A stretch of DNA of 64,000 nucleotides, taken from NCBI GenBank assembly GCA_028277645.1, contig JANQFV010000003.1, positions 1-64,000 of the forward strand, given 5' to 3'. The position numbers and the translations under genes are program-made. This DNA comes from Phycisphaerae bacterium (GTDB lineage Bacteria > Planctomycetota > Phycisphaerae > UBA1845 > Fen-1342). Under the pieces are notes generated by a model. The model saw only the letters and a list, made by a program, of their open reading frames with translations. It was not told the DNA's origin and made no database searches. Each line of letters opens with the position of its first letter. Within the stretch, counting starts at the first letter, position 1. Shown here one piece after another: positions 33,655 through 42,571 of this stretch.

Positions 33655-35589
33655 CTACTCCCGCTCGGCGCGTTCCAACCACGCTTGCTCTGCGGCGGCG
33701 AGCTCCTCGCGCACTGTGTCGAACTCGACGCGCAGGCGCATGATCAGCTCCGCATCCTTGTACACGTCCGGGTCGGCGAAGCGTTCGTTGAACTCGGCGA
33801 CCTGCTCCTCACGCTCGGCGATGTACGCTTCCAAATCTACGAGCTTCATCTTTGCGAACGGTGACGTCGGCTGATCTTTCGCACGCGTCTGCGAACCGCG
33901 CCTCCCGCCCTTTCGTGGCGTACCCGCCTTTGCCATGGCGGCCGCCTCCGCCTCGGCGCGCTCGCGCTCGATCTGCTCGATGTAGTACGAGTAGTTGCCG
34001 GCGAAGAGCCGGTGCCCTTCCTCGCGCAGCACGAACAGCCGCTCGACCGTCTGATCGATAAAGTAGCGGTCGTGACTGACCGTGATGACGGTGCCCTTGA
34101 ACTCGGCCAGTGCCGACTCGAGCGCTTCGCGCGAGGGGATATCCAGGTGGTTCGTCGGCTCGTCGAGGATCAACACGTCCGGCGCGCCCAATATCAGCTT
34201 CATGAAGCGCACACGCGACTGCTCGCCGCCGGAGAGCTGGCTGGTCTTCTTGAACGGGTCTTCGCCGTGGAAGAGAAACCGCGCGGCGTAGTTGCGCGCG
34301 TCGCGTTCGAGGAAATCGCCGCGGACCGAGATGATCTCGTCGATGACCGTACGCTCGGGATCAAGGCCCGTCGCATCCTGTGCGAAATACGCCACCCGAG
34401 CGGTCTGTGCGACCTTCGTCGCGCCCGCGTCGGCTTCAACCTCGCCCAACACGATCTTCAGCAACGTCGTCTTGCCCGTGCCATTCGGGCCGGTGATGCC
34501 CAGCCGCTGGCCGCTGAACACCGTCAGGTCGAGGTCGCTGAACAGCAGCTTGTCGTCGTACTGCTTGCGCAGCCCCTCGACGTGGACAATTTCCTTGCCG
34601 CGCTGGGCCTGCTTGCCCGGATCGTCGAAGCGGATCTTGGCCGCCGCGGTCGCGTCCGTCGGCCTCTCCAACACAAACTCACCCGCTTCCATCCGGCGTT
34701 CGAGCCGCGTGCGGCGACCCTTGGCCTGGTTCGTCCGCTGACCGGCGAGGTGCTTGGCGATGTAGGCCTGCTCCTTCTCGATGAATTCGCGGTCCTGTTC
34801 GTACTGCCGCATCTGCGTCAGTTGCCGCTCGGCCCGCGTCCGGACGAATTGCGAGTAGTTGCCGACGTACGAGTACACCTTCGCACCGGTCAGCTCGATC
34901 GTGCGTTCCGCCAGCCGGTCGAGCAGATAGCGATCGTGCGAGATGATCAACGCCCCGCCCTGATGGCCGGCGAGGAACTTCTCCAGCCAGCGAACGGCGT
35001 CGATGTCGAGGTGGTTGGTCGGCTCGTCGAGCAGGAGGAACTGCCGCTCCTGGAGCAGCAGCTTGGCCAGCGCGGCCCGGCATCGCTGCCCGCCTGACAG
35101 GGCCGACACCGGCATCCCATAGTCCTGCGTGCGGAACCCGAGTCCGCCGAGCACCTCGTTGAGCCGCTGTTCGAAGCGGTATCCGCCGGCGGCGTCGAAA
35201 CGGGCGCTGAGCTTGTCGTACTCGGCCATGAGCGGGTCGAGCGCGGGCGAGTCGTGCGCCGCGGCCATCTGGTCGGCGAGGTCGTGCAGCTTACGTTCGA
35301 GCTTGAGCAGGTCGGCGAACGCGGCAGCGACGGCGTCGCGCAGCGTCGCGGTGTGATCAATGTCCGGTTCTTGCGGTAAGTAGCCCACCTGCAGGTCTTT
35401 AGAGATCGTGACCGTGCCGAGGTCAGGATCGAGCTGCCGGGCGATCAGGCGAAAGAGCGTGGTCTTGCCGACGCCGTTGGCCCCGATCAGCGCCGCGGTC
35501 TGGTTGGTGTGCAGATCCAGCGTAACGCCGGCCAGGATGACCTGCCCGCCTAACTGCTTGTGTACGTCCTGGAGTCGAATGAGACCCAT
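33655..35589 (-). CDS. ABC-F family ATPase (Uup-like)
   Basis: 644 residues with two ABC domains and no membrane segments. First domain: Walker A IGANGVGKTT near 35-44, signature LSGGQRCRAALAKLLLQ, Walker B LLLDEPTNHLDID. The arm/linker about 240-300 is rich in Arg/Gln/Glu. Second domain: Walker A ITGPNGTGKTT, signature LSGGEQSRVRFMKLIL, Walker B VLILDEPTNHLDI. The C-terminal about 120 residues are Lys/Arg-rich then a coiled coil (MKLVDLEAYIAEREEQVAEF), as in Uup. ABC-F proteins act on the ribosome (translation rescue or antibiotic resistance). Specific role here unknown. Confidence 0.93.
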   Translation of the reverse strand: MGLIRLQDVHKQLGGQVILAGVTLDLHTNQTAALIGANGVGKTTLFRLIARQLDPDLGTVTISKDLQVGYLPQEPDIDHTATLRDAVAAAFADLLKLERKLHDLADQMAAAHDSPALDPLMAEYDKLSARFDAAGGYRFEQRLNEVLGGLGFRTQDYGMPVSALSGGQRCRAALAKLLLQERQFLLLDEPTNHLDIDAVRWLEKFLAGHQGGALIISHDRYLLDRLAERTIELTGAKVYSYVGNYSQFVRTRAERQLTQMRQYEQDREFIEKEQAYIAKHLAGQRTNQAKGRRTRLERRMEAGEFVLERPTDATAAAKIRFDDPGKQAQRGKEIVHVEGLRKQYDDKLLFSDLDLTVFSGQRLGITGPNGTGKTTLLKIVLGEVEADAGATKVAQTARVAYFAQDATGLDPERTVIDEIISVRGDFLERDARNYAARFLFHGEDPFKKTSQLSGGEQSRVRFMKLILGAPDVLILDEPTNHLDIPSREALESALAEFKGTVITVSHDRYFIDQTVERLFVLREEGHRLFAGNYSYYIEQIERERAEAEAAAMAKAGTPRKGGRRGSQTRAKDQPTSPFAKMKLVDLEAYIAEREEQVAEFNERFADPDVYKDAELIMRLRVEFDTVREELAAAEQAWLERAERE

Positions 35590-35800
35590 GAGGCCATGTT
35601 AGCGGATGGGGGGAGGGAGGGAATGGGGGGGGAACTGCGACCACTGCCTACGACCGCGCGGTGCTATCCAAATCGCCGCAGAGCCGCCGGGTCTCCGTTA
35701 AGAAGCCAAGCCTAGTGAACAGCACTATGCTGCCTATCGGCGATTGTCGCAAGCCGTTCAACGCACGGTGCGCGAAATGGAGCCGAGAATCCCAGATCGC

Positions 35801-36091
35801 TTATTGGGCGTCCTCGACCAGCGGCTCATCCACCTCGCTGCCCAGCCGCGATACGTCCCTCTTCTTGGTGAGCTTCAAGCCCAAGTGCTTCCCCAGTTCA
35901 TCTAGCCTACCTTGGAGAAGGTCGCTGCTTATTCGCTCAGCGGTCTTGCGGGCGACGCCCCGCTCTTCAAGCTCAGATACCTTGAGCTTCTGTAGGTCAA
36001 TTACGTCACACAAGGAGATCGAAAAAGAGCTACCGGAAGACAACTCACTCGTCGCTCGGATTAGTGCTTCGTACGCGTCAGGTCCGTCCAT
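35801..36091 (-). CDS. small hypothetical protein
   Basis: 96 residues from ATG 36091, with AGGGAGG 6 nt upstream. No family recognised. The sequence is soluble and helical: DAYEALIRATSELSSGSSFS, LQKLKVSELEERGVARKTAE, DLLQGRLDELGKHLGLKL, with an acidic tail. It may form an operon with the small membrane ORF at 36157. Confidence 0.6.
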   Translation of the reverse strand: MDGPDAYEALIRATSELSSGSSFSISLCDVIDLQKLKVSELEERGVARKTAERISSDLLQGRLDELGKHLGLKLTKKRDVSRLGSEVDEPLVEDAQ

Positions 36092-36156
36092 CGTGCCTCC
36101 CTTTCCGTCATCGGCAATCGTTCGTTTGACCGACGCTGCCTGCTCACGCCTTGGAT

Positions 36157-36306
36157 TCACCTAATCCACCTGAACGCAGCGAAGAAGAAACCAAATACAA
36201 ATGTGATGACTAGCGCCGTGATGAACCCGCGTTCACCCCACATATAGACAAAAGTGAACAAAAGAACCAAAACCCATATGCCATTTATCCGGTCTTTCAT
36301 ACCCAT
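36157..36306 (-). CDS. small membrane protein (49 residues)
   Basis: MGMKDRINGIWVLVLLFTFV begins a protein with two hydrophobic segments separated by YMWGERGF; the second is ITALVITFVFGFFFAAF, ending in RWIR. ATG 36306 is preceded by GGGTGG about 6 nt upstream; ATG 36300 is an alternative. The 65-nt gap to the soluble protein at 36091 suggests co-transcription. Coding status is inferred from the ribosome site, hydrophobicity and clean stop. Confidence 0.5.
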   Translation of the reverse strand: MGMKDRINGIWVLVLLFTFVYMWGERGFITALVITFVFGFFFAAFRWIR

Positions 36307-36503
36307 CAGTTACCACCCTACTCTTCCAGGTGGCGGAGCCTTCGCCATGCGGCAACTCTCTGCCAACGATCACTCGCAACTTCGTTGCGAATTGTACCAA
36401 GCCATCGCCGGAGCAGAAACAGTGAGTCAGCCTGATTGCGAAACTGCGGTGTCGGGAAGAGGTTTCGCGCATTCCGGGTAGTCACGTGGCGAGGCATGGA
36501 CGG

Positions 36504-36896
36504 CTACCACCGGGGCTTGGCCGGATCAACCTCCCACGGGCGCAGCTTAATTGACTTTCCGCACTCCGGGCACACGTCCGACGTGATACCCTGCAGGGAA
36601 TATCCGCAGTACACACACTGCCCGCGCGAACGACGCAACTTGACAGTCGCGCGACGGCGCAGGTCAGAGGCGTGCAAAAACGCCGATACTAGCAGCGCGG
36701 AACCGAACAATATAAGCTTCAGATCCTTCCACTCCTGTATGGGAAAGGCCAAGACGCCGCCAACGAGCATTAAGACCCCGGCGCAAGCAATCAAGACCAC
36801 GAGCCCCACTTCGAACCGCCAGAGATAGTGTTCTCTGCCACGTTGACGGTCGTGTGGCTCGCTCTCGCGTTCTTCACTCTGCGGATCTGGAACCAA
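36504..36896 (-). CDS. membrane protein with C-terminal zinc ribbon
   Basis: About 130 residues from TTG 36896, which has GGGAG 7 nt upstream; upstream open frame lacks a plausible start or domain. A short polar N-terminus leads to two membrane segments (VGLVVLIACAGVLMLVGGVL and LILFGSALLVSAFLHA, about 32-75). A basic stretch (LRRRATVKLRRSRGQ) and the ribbon CVYCGYSLQGITSDVCPECG (about 97-116) follow. Same family as 3858 and 20061. Function unknown. Confidence 0.65.
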   Translation of the reverse strand: MVPDPQSEERESEPHDRQRGREHYLWRFEVGLVVLIACAGVLMLVGGVLAFPIQEWKDLKLILFGSALLVSAFLHASDLRRRATVKLRRSRGQCVYCGYSLQGITSDVCPECGKSIKLRPWEVDPAKPRW

Positions 36897-37257
36897 CGCC
36901 AACTCCCGGTTTCGGACACAGTCTCGACGCGCCCTCCTCCCTCGCGTGATCGTACCGCGCTGCGGTCGACGCGTCTTGATTGCAGGCGACGGCTCCGTCC
37001 TACGTCGCCCGCGGGGGGCGACGCTACGCGCTGGTGCCGTGGGGCTAGTTGCTGCGGTGGATTGCCCCTCCACTCCCATCCTCTCCCCCTTGGGGCGCAG
37101 AGGAGTTATGGGACAGCCGCTAAGATGTAAGACGTTGTCGGAACGCGTTGACTGCCCGGGTCGGATTGGGCAATCTAAGACCGCGGCGCGACCCCGCAAC
37201 TCTATTGCGTCCGTTGCCGGCTTCGGGCAGCCGGCCTGGATCAGGAAAGGATTATCA
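36897..37257. other. intergenic stretch between divergent genes
   Basis: Upstream region of both the zinc-ribbon gene (minus) and the tricorn gene (plus). AGGAAAGG at 37243-37250 is the tricorn ribosome site. The open plus frame from 36946 has no coding character. No repeat or further gene recognised. Confidence 0.5.
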
Positions 37258-40200
37258 ATGCATCGTCTCGCGAGAACGCTCTTCCCGCTCACTCTCCTTG
37301 CACTCACATTTTCCGCCGTACCGACGGCCGCCGCCGACACGCGCGCGCCGCACGCCGGCATGTTGCGCAACCCCGACGTGAGCGCGACCCACATCGTCTT
37401 TCGTTATGCGGGCGACCTATGGACGGTGCCGCGCGAGGGCGGCGTCGCCAGCCCGCTGGCTGCACCCGCCGGCAACGAGGGCTTCCCACGCTTCAGCGCC
37501 GACGGCGAATCGGTCGCGTTCATGGCCAACTACGATGGCAACACGGACATCTACATCGTCCCCACCGCCGGCGGCGAGCCGTTCCGCGTGACGCATCACC
37601 CCAGCGGCGAGATTCTCTGCGACTGGACGCCGGACGGACGGCTGCTGTTCTTCGCGGGCAACTACACCGACCTGGGCATCGGGTCCAAGCTGTACACGGT
37701 CGCGGCCGACGGAGGCCTGCCCGAGCAGCTCCCGGTGCCCTACGGCACGTTCGGCGCGATCAGCCCCGACGGTGAATGGCTCGCGTACACGCCGTACACG
37801 CGCGACTTCTCGACGTGGAAGCGCTATCGCGGCGGTCTGGCGGCGGACATCTGGCTGTTCAACCTCCAAACGCATGAGTCCCAGAAGATCACCGACTGGG
37901 AAGGCACCGACAGCCAGCCCATGTGGCACGGCGACAAGCTGTACTACATGTCCGACGCCGGCCCGAGCCATCGGCTGAACATCTGGTCGTATGACACGCG
38001 TTCGGGCAGCCGCGAGCAGATCACGAAGTTCGATGAGTGGGACGTGAAGTGGCCGGCGATGGGCCCGGGCCCGGACGACCAGGGCGAGATCGTCTTCCAG
38101 AACGGCGCGGACCTGTACCTGCTCGACCTGGGCACCGAGATGTCGCGGACGGTGTCGGTCCAGGTGCCGGGCGATCGGACCAAGGTGCGCAAACAGCGTT
38201 TCGACGTCAGCAGCAAGCGTCAGGGCGTCGGCATCGGCGCGACCGGCAAGCGCATCACCGCCGCGTTGCGTGGTGACATCTGGACGCTGCCGGCGGAGAA
38301 GGGCATTCCGCGGAACCTCACGCGCACCGACGGCGTCGCCGAGCGCAACCCGACCTGGAGCCCGGACGGCCGCTGGATCGCGTACTTCTCCGACGAGACC
38401 GGCGAGTACGAGCTGTACATCCGCCAGAGCGACGGCAAGGGCGAGACACGCCAGCTAACCAAGCACAACGTCGGCTACCTGCTCCAGCTCGTGTGGTCGC
38501 CGGACTCGGAGATGATCGCGTTCACCGACAAGGCCGGCGGGCTGTTCGTCTACACGCTGGAGTCCGACTCGGCGGTGCAGGTGATGATCGATCCGTATGG
38601 TAGCCAGCCGATGTTCAGTTGGTCGCACGATGCCAACTGGATCGCGTACATCGAGCGCGGCAACAACTACCTTGCGAGCATCTGGTTGTACAAAGTGCCG
38701 ACCGCCGAGAAGCATCAGGTGACCAGCGGCATGTTCTACGACACCTGGCCGACGTTCGACCGCAAGGGCGAGTACCTGTACTTCGCAAGCAATCGCCGGT
38801 TCGCGAGTCCGCAGTACGAGGACATCGGCTCGACATTCATCTACACGGACACGGACCAGCTCGTGGTCGTGCCGCTGCGCGACGATATCGCGTCGCCGTG
38901 GGCACCGAAGACCGACGAGGAGACCTGGGAGGAGGAAGAGGAGGAGGACGAAGAAGAGAAACCGGAAGAGAACGGTGACGACAGCGCGGACGAGGAATCC
39001 GACGAGTCCAAGCCGGAGGATGAAGAGGACGGCGAAGAGCCCGCCGAGCCTGAGGGCGACGATGCCGAGGCGGAAGATGAAGCCGATGGCGACGAAGAAG
39101 AGGAGGAGGAAGAGGAGATCCTCGAAATCGACATCGAGGGCTTCGAGCAGCGGGCCATGCTGCTGCCGGTCAAGTCCGGCGCCTTCGTGAACCTCGCCGT
39201 CAATGACAGCGGTCAGTTACTGTACGTCCGCGCCGGCCGCAACGGCGGCGCGATCAAGCTCTTCGATATCACCGATGACGAGAAGGAAGAGAAGGACGTG
39301 CTCAGCGGCGTGTTCTGGTTCGACATGTCGAGCGACGGCAAGAAGCTGCTGGTCGGTCAGGGTCCGCGGCTCGCGATCGTCAGCGCCAAGCCCGGCCAGA
39401 ACATGAAGAAGACCATCAAGATGAACGGGCTCACGGCGACGATCGACCCGCGGGCCGAGTGGCGACAGGTCTTCCTCGAAGCCTGGCGTTTGCAGCGCGA
39501 CTTCTTCTACGTCGCGAACCTGCACGGTGTGGATTGGGAAGCCGTCCGCGATCAGTACATCCAGATGATCGACGACTGCACATCGCGGTCCGACGTCTCG
39601 TACGTCATCAGCGAGATGATCTCCGAGCTCAACATCGGGCACGCGTACTACTTCGGCGGCGAGGACACCGAGGACACGCCCAGCGTTTCGGTCGGACTGC
39701 TCGGCTGCGATTTTGAGCTGCACGAGGGCGCGTATCGGATCAAGAAGATCCACACCGGCGGCGTGTGGGACCTCGACGCGCGCGGCCCACTGAGTCAGCC
39801 GGGCGTGTACGCGCGGGCCGGCGACTATGTGCTCGCGGTCAACGATATTCCGCTCGACACGTCGAAGGACCCGTGGGCCGCGTTCCAGGGGCTCGCCGGC
39901 GACGTGGTCATGCTCACCGTCAGCGACGTCCCGTACATTCAGGATGAGGACGAAGAAGAGGCCGAGGAGGACGAGGACGCGGAAGAAGAGGCGTCTGACG
40001 AGGAAAACAGCGAGGACGAAGAAGAAGAGGAAAAGGACCCGTACGAAGGTCAGCGCGACGTGCTCGTCAAGCTTATGGGCTCAGACGGCGGTCTGCGTTA
40101 CCGTGCATGGGTCGAGCACAATCGCGCCCACGTCGACGAGAAGAGTGACGGCCAGGTGGGCTACATCCACGTGCCCGACACCGGAATCAACGGTCAGAAC

Positions 40201-40779
40201 GAGCTCTTCCGCCAGTTTTTCGGACAGCGTCACAAAGCGGCGCTGATCATTGACGAACGCTGGAACGGCGGCGGGCAGATGCCGGACCGTTTCATCGAGC
40301 TGCTCAACCGCCCCGCCACCAACTACTGGGCGCAGCGGCACGGCACGGACCAGCGGCATCCCGCGGACAGCCACCAGGGACCCAAGTGCATGTTGATCAA
40401 TGGTGCAGCGGGCTCCGGCGGTGACGCGTTCCCCTATCTGTTCCGGCAGAAGGGCCTCGGTCCGCTGATCGGGATGCGCACCTGGGGTGGACTGGTCGGG
40501 ATTTCGGGCAATCCGGGTCTCATCGACGGCGGCTACACCACCGTGCCACAAAGCGGGTTCTACGAGATCGACGGCACCTGGGGTGTCGAAGGCCACGGCG
40601 TCGATCCGGACATCGAAGTGGTCGACGATCCGGCCCTCATGGTCGATGGCGGCGACCCACAGCTCGACAAGGCAATCGAAGTCATGCTGGCCGAGATCCA
40701 GCGCAACCGGTATGTCCCGCCGGGACGCCCGGCTGATCCGGAGCGTGCGGGTATGGGTATTCGCGAACGGGATAAGTAG
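37258..40779 (+). CDS. secreted tricorn protease (S41B) with two acidic insertions
   Basis: 1173 residues from ATG 37258 (AGGAAAGG 7 nt upstream). Signal peptide 1-26 (ending PTAAA-DT). A six-bladed propeller (about 30-290) is followed by a seven-bladed one (about 300-760), with SPDGEWLAY / SPDGRWIAYFSDE-type blades. The C1/PDZ/C2 protease part follows. Candidate catalytic residues: His795 in LNIGHAYYFGG, Ser1053 in AAGSGGDAFPY, and Glu in VEGHGVDPDIEV. A very acidic tract of about 70 residues (about 552-626) interrupts the second propeller; another of about 35 (896-930) interrupts the PDZ region. Tricorn degrades peptides; export and acidic inserts imply work outside the cytoplasm. No aminopeptidase partner is adjacent. 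Confidence 0.92.
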   Translation: MHRLARTLFPLTLLALTFSAVPTAAADTRAPHAGMLRNPDVSATHIVFRYAGDLWTVPREGGVASPLAAPAGNEGFPRFSADGESVAFMANYDGNTDIYIVPTAGGEPFRVTHHPSGEILCDWTPDGRLLFFAGNYTDLGIGSKLYTVAADGGLPEQLPVPYGTFGAISPDGEWLAYTPYTRDFSTWKRYRGGLAADIWLFNLQTHESQKITDWEGTDSQPMWHGDKLYYMSDAGPSHRLNIWSYDTRSGSREQITKFDEWDVKWPAMGPGPDDQGEIVFQNGADLYLLDLGTEMSRTVSVQVPGDRTKVRKQRFDVSSKRQGVGIGATGKRITAALRGDIWTLPAEKGIPRNLTRTDGVAERNPTWSPDGRWIAYFSDETGEYELYIRQSDGKGETRQLTKHNVGYLLQLVWSPDSEMIAFTDKAGGLFVYTLESDSAVQVMIDPYGSQPMFSWSHDANWIAYIERGNNYLASIWLYKVPTAEKHQVTSGMFYDTWPTFDRKGEYLYFASNRRFASPQYEDIGSTFIYTDTDQLVVVPLRDDIASPWAPKTDEETWEEEEEEDEEEKPEENGDDSADEESDESKPEDEEDGEEPAEPEGDDAEAEDEADGDEEEEEEEEILEIDIEGFEQRAMLLPVKSGAFVNLAVNDSGQLLYVRAGRNGGAIKLFDITDDEKEEKDVLSGVFWFDMSSDGKKLLVGQGPRLAIVSAKPGQNMKKTIKMNGLTATIDPRAEWRQVFLEAWRLQRDFFYVANLHGVDWEAVRDQYIQMIDDCTSRSDVSYVISEMISELNIGHAYYFGGEDTEDTPSVSVGLLGCDFELHEGAYRIKKIHTGGVWDLDARGPLSQPGVYARAGDYVLAVNDIPLDTSKDPWAAFQGLAGDVVMLTVSDVPYIQDEDEEEAEEDEDAEEEASDEENSEDEEEEEKDPYEGQRDVLVKLMGSDGGLRYRAWVEHNRAHVDEKSDGQVGYIHVPDTGINGQNELFRQFFGQRHKAALIIDERWNGGGQMPDRFIELLNRPATNYWAQRHGTDQRHPADSHQGPKCMLINGAAGSGGDAFPYLFRQKGLGPLIGMRTWGGLVGISGNPGLIDGGYTTVPQSGFYEIDGTWGVEGHGVDPDIEVVDDPALMVDGGDPQLDKAIEVMLAEIQRNRYVPPGRPADPERAGMGIRERDK

Positions 40780-40785
40780 AGAGGC

Positions 40786-40874
40786 AGGATCGAGGATTGA
40801 GGGGTGAGGATTGGCGCCCGCGCAACTCGCGCGGGACCCTCTCCCTCAATCCTCAATCCTAGATCCTCGATCCT
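40786..40874. repeat. AGGATCGAGGATTGAGG inverted repeat
   Basis: AGGATCGAGGATTGAGG at the left is mirrored by CCTCAATCCT, AGATCCTCGATCCT at the right, with an inner CCCGCGC/GCGCGGG stem. It lies between the convergent tricorn and radical SAM genes and overlaps the last codons of the latter, encoding its end (GSRIED). Similar GATCCTC tracts are at 28018-28059 and near 16013-16030. Confidence 0.75.
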
Positions 40875-42069
40875 TCTGGCACGATAACGGACAACGCTCA
40901 CACACCCCCTGCCCGCTGTAGTCTGCCACGCTGATCTTGTCGCGGATGCGCTGCATCGCCGGACCGTTCCACACTTCGTGAATCGACTGCTCGTCGAAGT
41001 GGCCGAGTTCGAGCTCGCCGTCGACGTCGCTGGTGCAGAAGGCATACCGACCGTCGGCATGTACGAGCAGCCGTTGCCCTTGGCCACAGTAGCGCTGCTC
41101 GCGTTGTGCGCCACCCAGCGGAACGACCGGCAGCAGGTTGCCATCAGCGGCCATGAACAAATTGCCTTCCACCTTCGTATAGTGCACGAGATTGACGCGA
41201 TCGACGCGGCCCTGCCAGCGGTCGCAGAAGCGGCGGACCTCGTCGGCCGATGCGTCGTCGCAGAGCTTGGTGATCTCAACCTTCAGGTCGCTCAGACCGA
41301 GCTCATCGCGCAGCGCGAGCAGATCCAGAATATTCTGCTCGACGACCGGGTAAGACGCACCCGGTCGAACGCGCTCGAGATCCCCTTCCAGCCCATCCAC
41401 CGAACATGCGATCTCGCGCAGTCCGGCGTCGAGCAGGCTGCGCGCCCGTTCCTTGGTCAGCAACATCGCGTTCGTCTGCACGCCGAAGCCCAACGGCACA
41501 GCGGACTGGTGCTTGACCGACGCGAGGTACGCGACCATTTCTTCGAGCCGCTTGTTCAGCAGCGGCTCGCCGAGGAAGTAGAGCAGGATCGTCGTACCGG
41601 GTTGCGCGCTGCACTCGTCGGCGATCTTCTTGAGATGCTCCAGCGACAGGTTGCCGAGCTTTCGCTGCATCTGGTTGCGCGTACACATCACACAGCGCAG
41701 GTTGCAGCGGTTGGTCACCTCGACCTGCACCCGCGGCGGGAAGTCCGGCGGCTCGAGCACGAGCCCGTGCATATCGAACATCTGCAACACACGCACGCGC
41801 GCCAGCAGGTCTGCAGGTGTCCGCTCGGATGCCGACCGGTGCGCCTGCCGGTACCAGATCGCGTAGGCCTGATTCTGCTGGCCGGTCTGGTAGAGCGCCT
41901 CGCCGATGTTGAACCGGCACTGCGCCGCGAGCTCGGGATCCTGGGCACTGCCGGCCAGTGATGCTAACGCGCGTATTCCGTCATCTACGCGCCCGGACCG
42001 CAATGCCGCGACGGCGTCGGCGTACTGTGATTGCTCCCGACGGCGGTTTGAATCGAGCGTGACGGTCAT
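40846..42069 (-). CDS. radical SAM enzyme with SPASM-like C-terminus
   Basis: 407 residues. The N-terminal about 100 residues are TPR-like (ADAVAALRSGRVDDGIRALA, CRFNIGEALYQTGQQNQAYA). The radical SAM cluster is CNLRCVMC (CxxxCxxC) near 122, followed by YFLGEPLLNKRLEEM and VQTNAMLLTKERARSLLDAG. The C-terminal auxiliary cluster region has CGQGQRLLVHADGRYAFCTS and a CERCPLSC end, typical of SPASM/Twitch domains. Such proteins mature peptides or modify carbohydrates and nucleosides. No precursor peptide gene is visible next to it, so the substrate is unknown. The last codons lie inside an intergenic repeat, so the C-terminus may have been extended by its insertion. Confidence 0.87.
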   Translation of the reverse strand: MTVTLDSNRRREQSQYADAVAALRSGRVDDGIRALASLAGSAQDPELAAQCRFNIGEALYQTGQQNQAYAIWYRQAHRSASERTPADLLARVRVLQMFDMHGLVLEPPDFPPRVQVEVTNRCNLRCVMCTRNQMQRKLGNLSLEHLKKIADECSAQPGTTILLYFLGEPLLNKRLEEMVAYLASVKHQSAVPLGFGVQTNAMLLTKERARSLLDAGLREIACSVDGLEGDLERVRPGASYPVVEQNILDLLALRDELGLSDLKVEITKLCDDASADEVRRFCDRWQGRVDRVNLVHYTKVEGNLFMAADGNLLPVVPLGGAQREQRYCGQGQRLLVHADGRYAFCTSDVDGELELGHFDEQSIHEVWNGPAMQRIRDKISVADYSGQGVCERCPLSCQKDRGSRIED

Positions 42070-42571
42070 GCCCGTGTTATCGGAGGATTTGCCGCGACGC
42101 CGCAGCAGACCGATTACGGCGCAAGTCTGTACCGTTATCGGGAGGCATGGGTTTCTGTCGGGAGATGGCTGATCGGGGTCTGCAAAAAACTGCGCGAGCG
42201 TCGGCCTACAGACCTACATGGGCGGTGCGTGTCGCCAGTACATCACGGCCGGTAGACCGCCCCGTGCCCACGTCAATATGACCACTGTCGGCGGACCGCG
42301 CCAATTGCGCTGGCCCATCGACCACACGTGGTGCGGACTGCATCTACACCGCGTGAAGAAATCGTGAAGACTCGCAGGAAGGCGACACGATTTGCGCGGC
42401 GTTGAGCGTCGTGCAAACACATTTGCTGTTGGATCGCCGTCTGCGATTGACAACCTGATTTTGGTGCGCGGTTCCGTGTGACCGCCTGCGCCCGCACAGC
42501 GCGCCGCAGTGCTCTGACACTGCATGCGCGAGGTGCGCGTTCTGACCTGCTTCCCTCAGGAGGGAGAGAGC
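42070..42571. other. intergenic stretch
   Basis: About 500 nt between divergent radical SAM (minus) and PEP-CTERM (plus) genes. AGGAGGGAGAG at 42559 is the ribosome site of the latter. I see no gene, tRNA or member of the repeat families here. Confidence 0.45.

Noticed and set aside
34012-35097. 361-codon plus-strand frame
   Set aside because: Shadow of the ABC-F gene.
36946-37257. Extended N-terminus for the tricorn gene
   Set aside because: ATG 37258 has a good ribosome site and begins a signal peptide; the upstream part has no coding character.
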